Below are positions 35,787 to 47,501 of a stretch of DNA of 64,000 nucleotides, piece by piece; positions within the stretch are counted from its first letter, which is position 1, and each line of letters starts with the position of its first letter. Both the position numbers and the translations under genes were made by a program. The notes under the pieces were generated by a model. The model ran no database searches, was not told the DNA's origin, and worked only from the letters and a program-made list of their open reading frames with translations. Source of the stretch: Chiua virens (lineage: Eukaryota; Basidiomycota; Agaricomycetes; Boletales; Boletaceae); NCBI GenBank assembly GCA_019787685.1, contig JAHNUO010000002.1:1860001-1924000 (forward strand), given 5' to 3'.

Positions 35787-38045
35787 CCATTCTTTGGCAC
35801 CATTCTACCTGTTCGGTGTTCCTCGGGCTTGCACCATTTTCCTCTCTTATTCGACTGCAATTCATGACATTAACATAACATCGCATTTGCATCCCACCAT
35901 ACCTCTTGCATGAAGTCCACTCATACTGGGCGCGAACCTTTTTGGATAACCCGAGGCAATTCCACACCTCCAATCTGCATTTCGACTTCTCACGCCGATA
36001 CGACGTTACGCTCCTCTGTCCACGTCATGTCCCATCATGTTCCGACGAGTTCACGCATCTACTTGCACGATCACATAGTTATTACTAGCACTTTAATATC
36101 ACTGAAGTGAAGGAGCCTACGTCTCCTACCGGCAACTTCTACTGCTGCACGAAAATTGCGTATCGGCGGGGTAAGCCGTCTTCCTAAGTATATCTGGAAT
36201 GGTTTGCCTACTACGGGAGAGCCGGGGAGCTAGTACGGTCAACGGGCTGGCAGAATAGGCAGCCCGGTCGTGATCATTCCTTTCCGTTGTTTGTACCTTG
36301 CGCACCGCGGTCCAGGCCGATTACATCTCCCGGATCAAGACTTCCCCTCAAATGCGAGTGTGTCATGTGGTGTAATGAAACGCACCATAAGAGTGAGCAT
36401 GCCGCTGCCGCCGCCCCAATGCTGCTCCCAGCATTCCAAATCCGGATAAGATAACTCTACGATATGAAACACCGCCCAAGTCAATCGGATCCTTTGTTTG
36501 TTTTACGGGAACCTTCGTCTCTTCATATGCATCGTCGTGTAGTTAAGGCGACCTCTGGCCCCGTTTTCCTATATCCGTGGGACCTAATCGATATCATCCA
36601 AGTCAGGCAAGGCGTTGACTTTGAAGGTATGCTTGACGTGCCAGTGGGAGAGAGAGATAAGAGATAAGGTGCGGAGCGTCGACACATCGACATCGAACGT
36701 CAAAAAGAGAAAGACACTCATCGTGGAGGCCCCTTGGCCTCCCATGAAGCACGGAGATGACCGGGAGTGGTATGATAAGAGGACGGGACTCCAGCGCACG
36801 GCCCGCTGTGGTGGACATGCACCTTCCGGCCTGAGCCGAGCCAGTGCAGCACGTTCATTCAGGCCGTCCAATTGCCCGACGTGCCCTGTGTGGCCGTGAG
36901 AGCGTCTGGGGCAAATGTATAGGCCGCGATATACAACGTTGCTCCCACCGTGCGCAGCGGAGAAAACGTTCAAACGTTCATGTTCGAAACTTACCGGGCG
37001 GCCCACCGAGACACATCAAGTGAAAAAAGGAGACACGTATGTGTATATTCGATTTTAATCTCCATCGGGTTGCCACTGACCTTCCCTTTCCCGCTTCAGT
37101 CCGCTGACATAGTGATGGCGAACGAGCTGTTTATTCTTGCAACCTCGCACGGATCATCCCATCGACTGGTCACCTGCTTCAGAGTTTAAAGGCGGCGTTT
37201 CCAAGGAGTAAGAATGCACGTGCGTGGAGGGTAATTCGGGCGCTGGAAAGAGGTGATCAGGTGGGAGTCATCCATGCTATACGGGGATGCGGCAGGAAAA
37301 TGCTAATTGGGTGATCCAGCTCGAGCTCGAGCGTGGAACCTTGACGTCCACGAGACCACGAACGCCACGTCAATGAATCGAATGCAACAACGCTCACTCG
37401 CACCGTTACAAACTGGGATTCAATTCGGTGGTTCATCATGTGCCACCTTCATACAAGCCAACGCTCGGTCTATGTCGGCCTTTCACGAGAAAGGGCATGG
37501 GTTTTCCGGGTCTTGAAAGGTTTGCAAAACAATGTTCGCAGGTCTGGACGCTATACCAATTCGAAGTGGACTAGTGCGGCTCCGACGGCTGAGGATCACA
37601 AGGTGCGAGGCGGCGCCGAGCCAACGCCCACAACTTACGGTGAGCTCGATTTGCTATTGACTCCATCGCCGTCATCGATGACTCATTGGCTCATTGCCAA
37701 GGCAAGCCGGCGTTGCACAATTTGGATTGTTGGCCGACTGTACAGCGCAGCAGTCTCAGCGCTGACTAAGATCCCACAAGGTCCTGTCCGGGATCGAGGT
37801 GTTGAGCTCGCATCGCGCCGAACATGAGTGTTTCAGTAGAAAATGGCATGTTTGTATTCGGGGTTTATTATGACTCGGGCTGATAACAGGTATTGCTCCA
37901 TTGATAGGCTGACGAGTCACTCACAAAAGTCAAGGACGGTACATGTGTACAAAACTATGCCATTAAAAATCCGTGACTATGACCAGGTGGCATAATGATT
38001 CTCAAAATCCTCCTACGACATGGCACTTGACAACTACCTCCGAGT
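35787..38045. other. Gene-poor interval, about 2.3 kb
   Basis: The longest stretch in the window without a gene I can support. Open frames up to about 140 codons exist (36584-37006 minus; 37438-37827 plus). They lack recognisable motifs, and their composition does not resemble neighbouring proteins. I saw no tRNA promoter boxes with a fitting fold, no tandem repeat and no inverted terminal repeat. It lies beside the AT-rich orphan gene. Confidence 0.45.
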
Positions 38046-39331
38046 CTAACCCCTAGGTCCGTAGTAGCGTTGGTTTCGGAAACGTTGGTCAAAATTGTCC
38101 ACAATTTGGACAGCGAGCTTTTCACTCTCTCGGTCTACGACCCTGGCATTGTTCACCAGGATCTCCTTGATGTTGTATGCAAGATTGGTGGCTTGTTCCT
38201 CTTGATATGTGACCCAGTTTTTCCTCTGGTCAATTTGCTTCAATAAAGTCAGGAAGTCTGGGTATTTTGCTGAAAAAACCTATGGTCAAGGAATGTAAAT
38301 TTTACATTTTAAAAGCTCCATCATGATAAGCACATACAATCTTATCACCAAACAACTCATAGTTTTGTAGTTGTTTGTGAATGTACTTCAAGATTGCTTC
38401 CCATGATTTGACTTTTGCCATGGACCCAGCTTGTGTTACATGTTTGATGTTCATAGGACTCCCTCCAGATTGATGGTGTGGAATAGTAGTAATACTATGA
38501 CTAGGATAGAGGGCAGCTTGGGGGGGAGGAGATTCCTTTTTAACTATTGAGATAAAAGGATTACTTTGTGCTTATTTTCCTTTATAGAACAAACTGAGAC
38601 AAACCTTGGTTGGAAACCTTGTTACTGATTGAAACTATGGTATCAAAGGATTGCATGAAGGTATCATCATTTGAATGTGTTGAGGCATTTGCCTTGGATG
38701 ATATGCTAGCAGTTGATCTAGTTTCATCTATTATCAATTAGAAAACAAAGACAGAAAGAGAAATAGAAAGTGGTACTCACCCAAGGCAGAGCTGTCTGAT
38801 GATTGAAGATCAATCTCCAAGACTAAAATCATATAGTTAATCAGCAAATAAATATAAGTAACAAAGCTACTTGCCTTGGGGACTGGATACATTTGTCTTC
38901 ATAAGTGTCTCCATGGTATCATTAGCTCCAAGTGCCAGCTGCAACTGATTCTTCTTGATATTTGAATCAGATTGAGATGCTTGAGGTTGCTGATGGACAT
39001 CCTGCATCATATTGGTCATGCAATTGACCATTACTAATTCAACACACTCAACCTGCTCAGGTCCTTGTGTTGCCTTCAGATAATGTGATGCCACATGTCT
39101 AGAGTTGACATAAAGGGCATTTCTTTGCTTCTTTGAAGGTCTGTTATTGTTGTCAGCATGTTTGGGCAGAGAAAGTTTTGTGAAAGCAAGGTACCTTTTG
39201 TCCAATAAAGCTTGGCTACTTCTTCTGAGAAAGGGAGATATAGGGTTGTGGGTACTACTTGATGGCTGGGTTGGCTGGACAACACCAACACCAACTTGTA
39301 TATTGGAATTTGATACAGTATGAGAATACAT
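38046..39331 (-). CDS. AT-rich orphan gene of unknown function, five exons
   Basis: I do not recognise this protein. The start at 39331 gives MYSHTVSNSNIQVGVG. Exon 1 is glutamine-, serine- and asparagine-rich with PSKKQRNALYVNSRHVASHY. Introns at 38874-38823 (GC donor) and after SSALG, VSNQ and FGDKI all keep phase, so the model is intact. The C-terminal third looks folded: AKVKSWEAILKYIHKQLQNY, VFSAKYPDFLTLLKQIDQRK, NWVTYQEEQATNLAYNIKEI, and a tail FDQRFRNQRYYGPRG. Codon use favours A and T at third positions, clearly unlike the GC-richer neighbours. A TATA box sits about 80 bases upstream. An acquired gene, a mobile-element passenger or a fast-evolving lineage gene are all possible. Confidence 0.75.
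38823..38874 (-). other. GC-AG intron in the AT-rich orphan gene
   Basis: The donor reads CCAAG|GCAAGT, the textbook GC-intron consensus, and the acceptor is TTTTAG. Using it keeps the frame from exon 1 into LEIDLQSSDSSALG. Confidence 0.75.
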
Positions 39332-40254
39332 GAAGGTATAGGACAGGTATGGGGTTTCACAACAAAGGAGATGTGGATGTGGAAAAGAGAGAAAAATACA
39401 CGGCTACAGCTTTATATACTTGGTGTCGGAGTTTAAAATCACCCAGACATGAGTCAGATTTTATGTCATAATTAGAAATCGTATGATAACGAAATGTGCG
39501 CATGCATGGGTAATGACTGCAGCGCGGATGCGGCACGGATCAAATCGTGTAGAAACGAGGACGTAATAAAGCACGAGCGGGTAATGTCGTGTATGAGTCG
39601 AGGACGATTGCGGATGGATGGGATTGAGCGGAAGTGGGATGTGAGAAAAAGAATTAGAGTTCTGTCGGCCTATAAGTGTGACACGAGAACGTTAATTTGA
39701 AAGAGCTGGAGCTTGCTGCGGGAGATTAGTAGAGCTTTGTGAGAAATGGGAAGAGATGAGAGAACGTCGGAGGGGATAAGAAGTGGAAGCACGTTGTTAA
39801 AATGGCGTGAGCAACGATGAAGCCAAATGAATGGCTTACGAGAGGAGGGGCGAGCATGTTGCAAGTGATGATTGGATGTCGAGAAAAGGTGATTGCAAAG
39901 ACATGGCAACGGAGGTGGAGAGAGCAAGAGAGAGAGAGGAGAGATGCGTTGTGCCACCCTGAGTGGTAGGCAGAACAAACGTGCGCGAGGACCCGTGGCA
40001 CCGCGTGGCATGATGTCGCGTAGTAGAAAAAGTCCGGCGTAAGAGAGGATACAGTCGCTTCTTAGCTGCCGTCGAGGTGAGTGCTACGTTTCGGATGCGT
40101 TCGTTGCTGCTGAACGCGACGATGAATGCAGAGAAAGGCTTGGTGGTGTTTTGCTGAGTCATCAGAGATCTTTGGAGCACGTGTCTCTTCATATCGTCAT
40201 GATAATTGTCTGGACTGAAATTTATTGCGCCTCGACTGCAGACCTCGAACTACC
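39332..40254. other. Intergenic region, orphan gene to KCS1
   Basis: About 920 bases between divergent starts. It holds the TATA box at 39411-39418 on the orphan side. A purine-rich GA run lies near 39920-39945. Minus-strand open frames at 39670-40192 are low-complexity and I do not support them as genes. The KCS1 promoter should lie at the right end. Confidence 0.4.
39411..39418 (-). promoter_or_regulatory. TATA box of the AT-rich orphan gene
   Basis: Minus strand reads TATATAAA, about 80 bases before the ATG at 39331, a normal core-promoter spacing once a short leader is allowed. Confidence 0.55.
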
Positions 40255-43200
40255 ATGATCCCCTCCGTAGACGTTCGTCAACATCCACCTTTTCTCCCCG
40301 ACCCCTCCCGTTCACGTCCACACACTCGCACTCGCCCCCACCCCTCTTCTCCTCGTGACCGTCCCCTCCTCGCGCCCCTCAAACCCCAGCTTACCCCGCG
40401 CCGTTTCTCGGATTCTTCCTCTTCCTCCTCCTCGTCCGCGCACTCGCCTTCCCCGCCCCTCTCGACAGCTGGTATAGGTCGAAAGGTCGCAGAGTCTCTC
40501 GAGCTCTTCAAAGAGTCTGAGGAAAGACCCCGTTCGTCTGAGACAGCTCTGGGCAAGCGTCGCCTTACTACCTCCCACCCGAACGATGGCGTTGCCGAAG
40601 CGAGATTTGAATTTGTCAAGCGAGCAGACTGGCCAGATCCGGAAACCGCTGCCCTTCGACGTGAACGCAGTTCCACCGCTCTCGAAAATCTCAGAACCCG
40701 CGAAACGATCGACTCACTCACCAAGAGAGACTCCGACTCATTGACCCCGTGTCTCCTTGCACGCGATCTACCTTTCTCCGATCCCTCTCATTGGCGCAAA
40801 GAACTTCCCATCCGCGGCAGGCGCAGACGTCGTTCGTCCGAGATAGCCACCTCAGACGCCCATCCTACCCCCTTCCAGCCTTCCCCTATCACCGTCCCCC
40901 AATCCCCATGCATCCGTCCACACTCAAGAGCCTACCCTCCCTCTCCATCCCCCTCTCGCTCTCCCACTGATCGCATACCTCCTTTAGCCCTGTGCAACTC
41001 GGTTATTGACTTGCCCAGCGTGTTTGACCACACTCATCTTCTAGAATCGAGTACCACATACTACCCCGATTTCAGCCAGCCTCGTTCGCGGTCACCCACT
41101 TCCACTCACACCTTTCCACCTCCATCCGTTGTCGCCTCACCTCCCCTTGGACTTCCATCTCCCTCTCGATCGTTCTCCTCGTGGTCCACCGATGACGAGT
41201 CTGCCTGGGAAACTTCTTCAATTACGTCGGACATCTCTACCACGTCGGGAACTTCAGAACACCCATTTTCGCTTTCCCAGCTCGCAGCGGTGTCGGGTCC
41301 AGTTGACGAGGAAGACAAGGCCCGACCGGCTCTGATTCAAAAACCGGAGGCCGACAGCAGTCCATATGGCTCTGATCTCTGGAATGCAGACTCGTTGAAC
41401 ACGGTATATGGTGATTCGCAAGAAAGCCTTCCCCACATTCCCTTGCGTCCTTTCCGTAATCAGGTTGGCGGTCACAGCGCTATTTATAAATTCACGAAAA
41501 GAGCGGTGTGCAAGGTTAGTATATATGCACATGCATTTACGTGTAGCTAATCTCGGCCATTCCAGCCTCTCGTTTCACGAGAGAATCAATTCTATGAGGC
41601 AGTTGAGCGAGAAGCCCCGCCGCTCCTAGGCTTTATTCCTCGATATCTAGGAGTTATGTTGGTGACGTATCGCCGCGTCCTCAAGGGTTCGCCGTCACCT
41701 CCCAGCCTAGAGCCATCCTCGTTCCCTGTCGCTGTATCCAATTTTTCTGGCTCTGTGGTGCAGAGGACTATCAGCGAACCCAACTATACGTTTGGCAACG
41801 CACCTTCTGAACATGTCTTCCTCCGGGATGCTGAATCGGAGATAGCACTTGAGGAAGCCGAGTTGCCTGAGGTCGCGTTGGATCGTAATCGTCATATCAT
41901 CCCCAAATGGTTGCTACATCGCCACCCGGATCGTACATCCGTTCGTACCGAGTCGCCGAGACGCGGAGTGGGTATTCGCCAGCATCTCCATACTACTCAG
42001 CTCTCCGGCGCCACTGCATCGAGTCCAGCGTTGATACAGAACCAGGACGTGGCAAATCGGAGTCAATCGAGTTCCAAGCAACCCTCCCTTACTCGGCAAC
42101 CTACGCTCCTACTTGATGACAGTGATCCGTACGGCACGGGAGATGTTACTTCCTCTTTTGCAGACCCTAGGTCTGCTTGGGGAATAATGTCATCGGACGA
42201 CCCTCGAGCTTGTCGCCCTGATCTGCGTCCGTTCCGCTCGGAGTTAGTAATTGGCTCAGAACAATCATCATCCAGCTGGTTTGGAGGCACCGGTTCCACG
42301 ACCGTGAACACCAAGCTAAAAGATCACATCTTCAGCACTATCTTACGTCGATTCCATCGTCGTTACAAACCTCGATGGATGAATGCCTCGCATGCAGAGG
42401 ACGAAAGGGAGGTTTCATCTCGGTCAAGACATGCATTGCCGTCATCGTTGCAACCATGCTCGACGTTGCGCGACGAGTACACGGAACAGCCTAGAGAACA
42501 AGAAAATAAATATAGTACCACGGCCCTCCGTCGAGCGCGGAGCGACGGCGAGATGGGTCACGATGGACAAAGCACCTTTGAGGTAGACTACGATAAACTG
42601 GGGGACTTTGTCGGCAGGGAACGGTCAGACTCAGAATTGGACAGCAAGGATGGAACCCGACCTTTGTTTACTCGGCGACGGTCCCCCTCGCGATCTGTAG
42701 ATTCGCCTCCTGTCTTTTTTCCTTCAGCACCGCCGAATCAGCCGATTTCGTCGAACATAAGCGCCAATTCCGCGCCACGTCAGCACCACTTCATCCTTAT
42801 GGAGGATCTAACAGGTCGCCTGAGGCGCTCCTGCGTGTTGGACCTGAAGATGGGAACTAGGCAATATGGCATGGACGCTATCCCATCGAAGAAGAAAAGT
42901 CAGCGCAAGAAATGTGATCGAACGACAAGCCGTCCCCTCGGAGTGCGCGTTTGTGGTATGCAGGTATGTTCCGATGGACTTCTTCGGCAGCCGAAATCCC
43001 ATTGGCTGACTCCACAACTCGCAGGTATGGAATCACGCCACACAATCTTACGTTACCCAGAACAAATATATGGGCCGTGACATTCGCGCGGATGAGTTTC
43101 CATCCCTGCTCGCCAGTTTTTTGCACGATGGCAAGCGTCTTCTCGTTTGGCACATCCCGGTCTTGCTCCAAAAGTTATATGCCCTTGCTCGCATCGTCAG

Positions 43201-43852
43201 TCGCCTGAAGGGCTTTCGGTTTTACGGCTGCAGCCTGCTTCTCATCTACGATGGAGATCGCGATGCCCAGGAGGCTTTTCGAATTTCGGCTCTGGAACTC
43301 CCGTCATCGCGGAGTAAACGAGGAGAATCGTTAGAACGGTCGCAGACACGTTCCAGGAGTCAGGTCGCGGCTCGTTCATCTCTACGACGGACACACAGCG
43401 AGGATCTCCTCCTTGGACCCGTCGGTAAACGATCCGGAGAAAAGCGTAAACGCGGAGAGGTTAACGTCCGCATCGTCGACTTTGCGCACACGACCACCGG
43501 ACGGGACTGGGCTCCGTATCCGCCGCCCGTTGGCCGGCCTGTGGTGCATCAGGTGTCAAGCTCCAAGGGTTATCAGGCCGAGATCGACGCGGAAAGCGGT
43601 ATCATATGCGCTCGCTTCCCACCTCACTACCCTAAGGAGCCTGATCGCGGGTTTTTATTCGGCCTGAAAAATCTGACGGAGACGTTGGAGAAAATCTGGA
43701 ACGACGAGCGAATGCGGAGGATAAAAGCCTCCCGAGACGACTCTTTAGTCGATACATCTCAACTCCCTCCGTTGGTCACGGACGGCAAGGAAATTTTTGA
43801 CGAAATTTTTGACCCGCTGGCTGGTGATGATCCAGGAATGCTGTCCACGTGA
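40255..43852 (+). CDS. KCS1: Inositol hexakisphosphate kinase Kcs1-like
   Basis: Makes diphosphoinositol phosphates (IP7) from IP6; acts in phosphate sensing and stress signalling. The ATG at 40255 follows TACC. The N-terminal 400 residues are serine- and proline-rich and disordered. The kinase begins after intron 1 with [18 protein letters not shown] joined to [18 protein letters not shown] and [13 protein letters not shown] long variable insert precedes [20 protein letters not shown] and the family motif PxxxDxKxG variant [14 protein letters not shown] (about 42826). After intron 2 come [20 protein letters not shown], the substrate-side [17 protein letters not shown] and the metal-binding [11 protein letters not shown]. 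The C-tail includes [17 protein letters not shown]. The first residue of the PxxxDxKxG motif is serine here. Confidence 0.94.
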
Positions 43853-44233
43853 GTTGGGTTGTTCTGCTAGCGCCGTTCACTGTCACTATAGCATGTTATT
43901 ACACCCTGTTTAACGATTTTCCTCTTCGCCATTCCATAATATTTGATTGCATTCTCTGGACTTGTCTAGACTTGTTTTTACTCGCACCACGCGTCCAACT
44001 TTGTATTGTACCTTCCGTGTTTGTGAATCATTTCCTCATTCCTCTCCCCATGTCTTGAGATAACATTTCACAAAAAAAAACACGATGTCTCTAATCCAAC
44101 GAGTACGAGTCCATACATCTATCTTGATGCTGAGTTGGATGGCTATCAAGCACTCAAGACCAGGCAAGCAGAAAAGGTCGAGGATCTATTGGTGGGATAA
44201 CACAGGGACAGCTATACGTCTAGGATATATCCA
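43853..44233. other. Convergent 3' interval KCS1/QCR9
   Basis: About 380 bases between converging stops, T-rich after KCS1 with an A run near 44075. Likely 3' untranslated regions only. Confidence 0.4.
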
Positions 44234-44584
44234 TCATGAGTCGTCGCTTTGGATATAGTTGGGACGTATGTCCTTCCATTGCCGCTGGTATTAGGAAGCT
44301 CGTCAGCGCATGCTACACAATCAAGACAGTTTTGACTCACGCCCTTGTTCCAGTTGTCCCAGAACGACTGAACACCAACATCAAAACTGACGCCAAACGC
44401 GAACGCTCCGGCAAAGATGCTGGAAACGAAGATGCCTAGTCGAATATTCGAGCTGAGAATGAGTGTGAATACAGACGTATCACGCACTGTTCCGCCTCGC
44501 AAACGTGTTGTAAAAGGCCCTGGCAAACTTGAAGTAGTTGAGTAAACAAAAATAAGCTGAGCGGGGGCCAATACTTACTGCCAT
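44234..44584 (-). CDS. QCR9: Cytochrome bc1 complex subunit 9
   Basis: Small single-helix subunit of mitochondrial complex III. Exon 1 is MA (44584-44579). Exon 2 gives FARAFYNTFARRNS. Exon 3 is the membrane helix IFVSSIFAGAFAFGVSFDVG and VQSFWDNWNKG. After a GT-AG intron exon 4 gives RQWKDIRPNYIQSDDS. The length and the FDxGVxxFWDxxN motif are typical. The junction between RRNS and IFVS is one base out of phase with the visible splice sites, so it may contain a base error. It is divergent from the mitochondrial uS11 gene, 96 bases between starts. Confidence 0.9.
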
Positions 44585-44680
44585 TGTGTTGAGGATGGAT
44601 GTAAGAGAGAGGTTGGTTCCGGTGATGTCCGAACTCGAGCGTTCAAAGTCGACATTCTCACGAGAGCGTCTCACTTCAAA

Positions 44681-45297
44681 ATGACCTTGATGCGACAATG
44701 GGCCTCTACACTTTGGACGGCTCGATTCGCCCTCCATGCTACATTCCGCCAAAATACAGTCCCTGTTAGAGCCCTGTCGCTGCTTTCAGACATCCCCGCC
44801 CGCCCGTCTCCCGCCAACCTGGAATTCCCCCCCACAGGTCCCATACCGTACAACGACCCGCCTAATCCACTGACACGCGCCTAAACTGTACCGCCAACCT
44901 CTCCAAGGAGCGTGCGCCCCTTCCTAAATACCACTTTCACGGCGTCTTTAGCCGGAACAACACCAAAGTCTACGTATGTGGACCGGACGGGAAGCTGCTC
45001 CCGCAGGGCTGGTGGAGCGGCGGGAGTTGTGGGTTCAATGGCGCGAACCGCAAGTCGCACGAGGCTGGATATCAGTGTGCGGTGCGCGCGTTTCGGAGGC
45101 TGGAAGAGGAGATCAAGGACAAGGGGCTTCTTGCGCTTTCGTTGCATTTTTCAGGGTTTGGGAAGGGGAGGTATGCCGTCGAGGGTGTGTTTTTGACGAG
45201 CGAGGGTGATAGGATACGTCCGTTGGTCGTCGAAGTGGAGGACAGGACGAAGATAAAGATCGGTGGGACGAGGTCGAAGAAGAAGAGACGTGTCTAG
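44681..45297 (+). CDS. Mitochondrial ribosomal protein uS11m
   Basis: Small-subunit protein of the mitochondrial ribosome, equivalent to bacterial S11. The ATG at 44681 opens a basic presequence (MTLMRQWASTLWTARFALHA) and a variable stretch ending NPLTRA. The core reads KYHFHGVFSRNNTKVYVCGP, GWWSGGSCGFNGANRKSHEA, GYQCAVRAFRRLEEEIKDKG, LSLHFSGFGKGRYAVEGVFL and the C-terminal PLVVEVEDRTKIKIGGTRSK followed by a basic end. One base is missing near 44881: restoring it links LTRA to LNCTANLSKERAPLP in one frame. A stop otherwise falls there. No intron is needed. Confidence 0.88.
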
Positions 45298-45446
45298 ATA
45301 GGTACGTGTATCACTACTGATCTTGTGTTCTGTGACGCTGAGTTGCCCTGCTAGCGTCTTGATAGAATCCACTTTACATTGTGTCGGTATAATATTAACA
45401 CCAGCGTCGTAGGTGGTATACAATGATCTATCTCCTTGATGCTACC

Positions 45447-46197
45447 TCAATCACTGAGGAACGGGTCAGAGGCGTATTTTTCATAGCCCGGCCTTGCTAA
45501 CGAATTGAGTGCAACTCTCTTGTCAGTCTCTATGTCGTCTATGAGCGCCTCTGTTGCTTCACATTAACATCTGGATACCGGCATAGACACGATGTACGTA
45601 CCTCGTGAAGTGTAATCGAGTTCGGGGACGGATGTATCCCAGCACCAATGTCTTCAATTTGCACCCGTAAAAATCGGAATCAAAGTTGTGCATGACGTGG
45701 ATTTCCTATGTGAACGTGAGCGCCGGGCTTGGCAGAAACAAGCGATGCATACTGCTGTCATGCGTTGATTCTTGTAGAATGGATTCCAGCCCAGACTCAT
45801 GACCATGGGCAACGCGAGACTGTCTTTTGCTGGTAATCCCGATGCTTGATCGATCAAGTCCACTCGGGCGTATCCATAGTACACGCCAGGCCTAGCGATG
45901 CTTGCCATATGGGTGATGGATTCATCGGGCAGGTTTGCTTGGGCCCACATCAGAATGAAATGACGGAGCGGATCAAGGACACGCACCAGTTGGACACCCG
46001 AGGTCCTTGCTCCCTCTGCCAAAGCCGTGTTGCACGACTCCCTCGAGTTGAATTGGATATGGATCCTCTGGGGTATCAGGCCCCACGATGGTTGGTCTGC
46101 TTGTGCGGAACGATTGGGTCGCGGTCTGAGCCGGTTGTGCGGGCTCTACAGGTGTTGACGTTGAGGCTGACGCAAACAAAGCTTGAACTTGACCCAT
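45447..46197 (-). CDS. FMN1: Riboflavin kinase
   Basis: Phosphorylates riboflavin to FMN with ATP. The start at 46197 gives [19 protein letters not shown]. The catalytic core begins [20 protein letters not shown] and, across an intron, [13 protein letters not shown] with the family PTAN motif. It continues [34 protein letters not shown] and [20 protein letters not shown]. The end reads [20 protein letters not shown] and then ASDPFLSD. In a run of four Gs on the plus strand (45624-45627) one base is surplus and breaks the frame at RPEL, a homopolymer context typical of sequencing error. It is divergent from TAF8, 70 bases between starts. Confidence 0.93.
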
Positions 46198-46267
46198 ACT
46201 AGAACAGGAGAAGTGACGGAAAAAAGATAAGGACGAGCACTGACTCACACGCATCCCACCATTGCGA

Positions 46268-47294
46268 ATGGCGGCTACGTTCACAGGTTACCCACCCTAT
46301 GGAGCTTACCAGGTGCCTTATCCTGTTTATACACTTCCCCCGCCCCAGTCTGCCAATGCGCCAATGGTGGCCGCTGCCCCGCTGCCACACTTTGCGCCCC
46401 ACTTTCCACAACCACCACCGGGCTATCCACTGTATACCTTCCAGCACGCCAAGCCCCCCAGTCCACCCCCCGCACCGCCCACTGCGCCGGACATTCCCAC
46501 TATATCCCCGCAAATCGCATCCAACGAACTTCGAAAACTGATCGTCTCGCAACTCAAGTCGACCGAGTTTGACACCATCGAGCACCAGGCATTGCAGCGA
46601 TTGGAATTGGAGGTCGTCGCATGTACGTCCTCTTCCCTCTCGCGCCATTCGTGCCCGAATACTTGTTCCCAGTCGTTCAGACGCTCTTTGAACACGCACA
46701 CGAGTATGCAAACTTGGCTAACAGGGCGGTGCCGATGGCGACAGACGTCCTCCTCGCGTGTAATGACAGGGGGTTGAAAGGAAAGGACCTGCATGGCATC
46801 GTCCTCGCTTCTCGATCGTCCAGTCAGTCCTGTTTTTATGCATGCGAGCCATGTATTCAGCTTGTTTTTTTCAGGCGTCACCGCAGAGTCGTCGTTTGAG
46901 CTCTCGTCGCCGCGCGAGGACTCGCCAGAGTTACTTGCGTCCGACGATGAGGGCGCACCACCCGTGATACCAACAACGTTACGCTCCCTTCCGTCTCATT
47001 TCCCACCTCTTCCGCCGAAACATACGTACTTGAAGACGCCAGTGCGTGTCTTGGGTCAGAACATTCCTTCACACTCATAGCTGAATGGTATTTTAGGCGT
47101 CTCCACCAAAGAAGGCGGCGCTCCCGTCTCTCGAGCGCAAACTGAAAACTGCGGGGCTAGTACAGGAATCTCTGAAGAATCTCTTGACAGCCACAGAGGA
47201 CAATTTGGGACAAGAGGATGGCGAGCTGCTCGGACATATAGTAAACTGCGAAGCGTCAATGTACGCACGGAAGCGGTGGAAAATGGTGCATTAG
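46268..47294 (+). CDS. TAF8: TFIID subunit 8
   Basis: Histone-fold subunit of the general transcription factor TFIID, partner of TAF10 and TAF3-type subunits. The ATG at 46268 gives [20 protein letters not shown], a proline-rich lead. The histone fold covers [40 protein letters not shown] and [20 protein letters not shown]. The TAF8 C-terminal signature [16 protein letters not shown] is clear and is followed, after an intron, by [20 protein letters not shown]. The protein ends ARKRWKMVH at 47294. All introns keep phase and no frame breaks are seen. Confidence 0.9.
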
Positions 47295-47501
47295 TGATGC
47301 CACCATTGGAGGTAAATCCATGTCTGTCTTTATTGGTTTCCTCACACCCTCAATATTGAATTCGCTACTAAAACACCAGACATCTGACGCAGCAGACTCA
47401 TGCATTACATGACAAATTGCCGACCCAAGCAAGCCACCTTTTAGAGCACTTGCATCATAGATGTCCAACGACTGGATGAATTTCGCTCTAGAGTGGCAAA
47501 T

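Noticed and set aside
37880..39430. Terminal inverted repeats bounding the AT-rich orphan as a DNA transposon
   Set aside because: I compared the flanks by eye and found no matching inverted ends or target duplication; a computed search could still find short ones.
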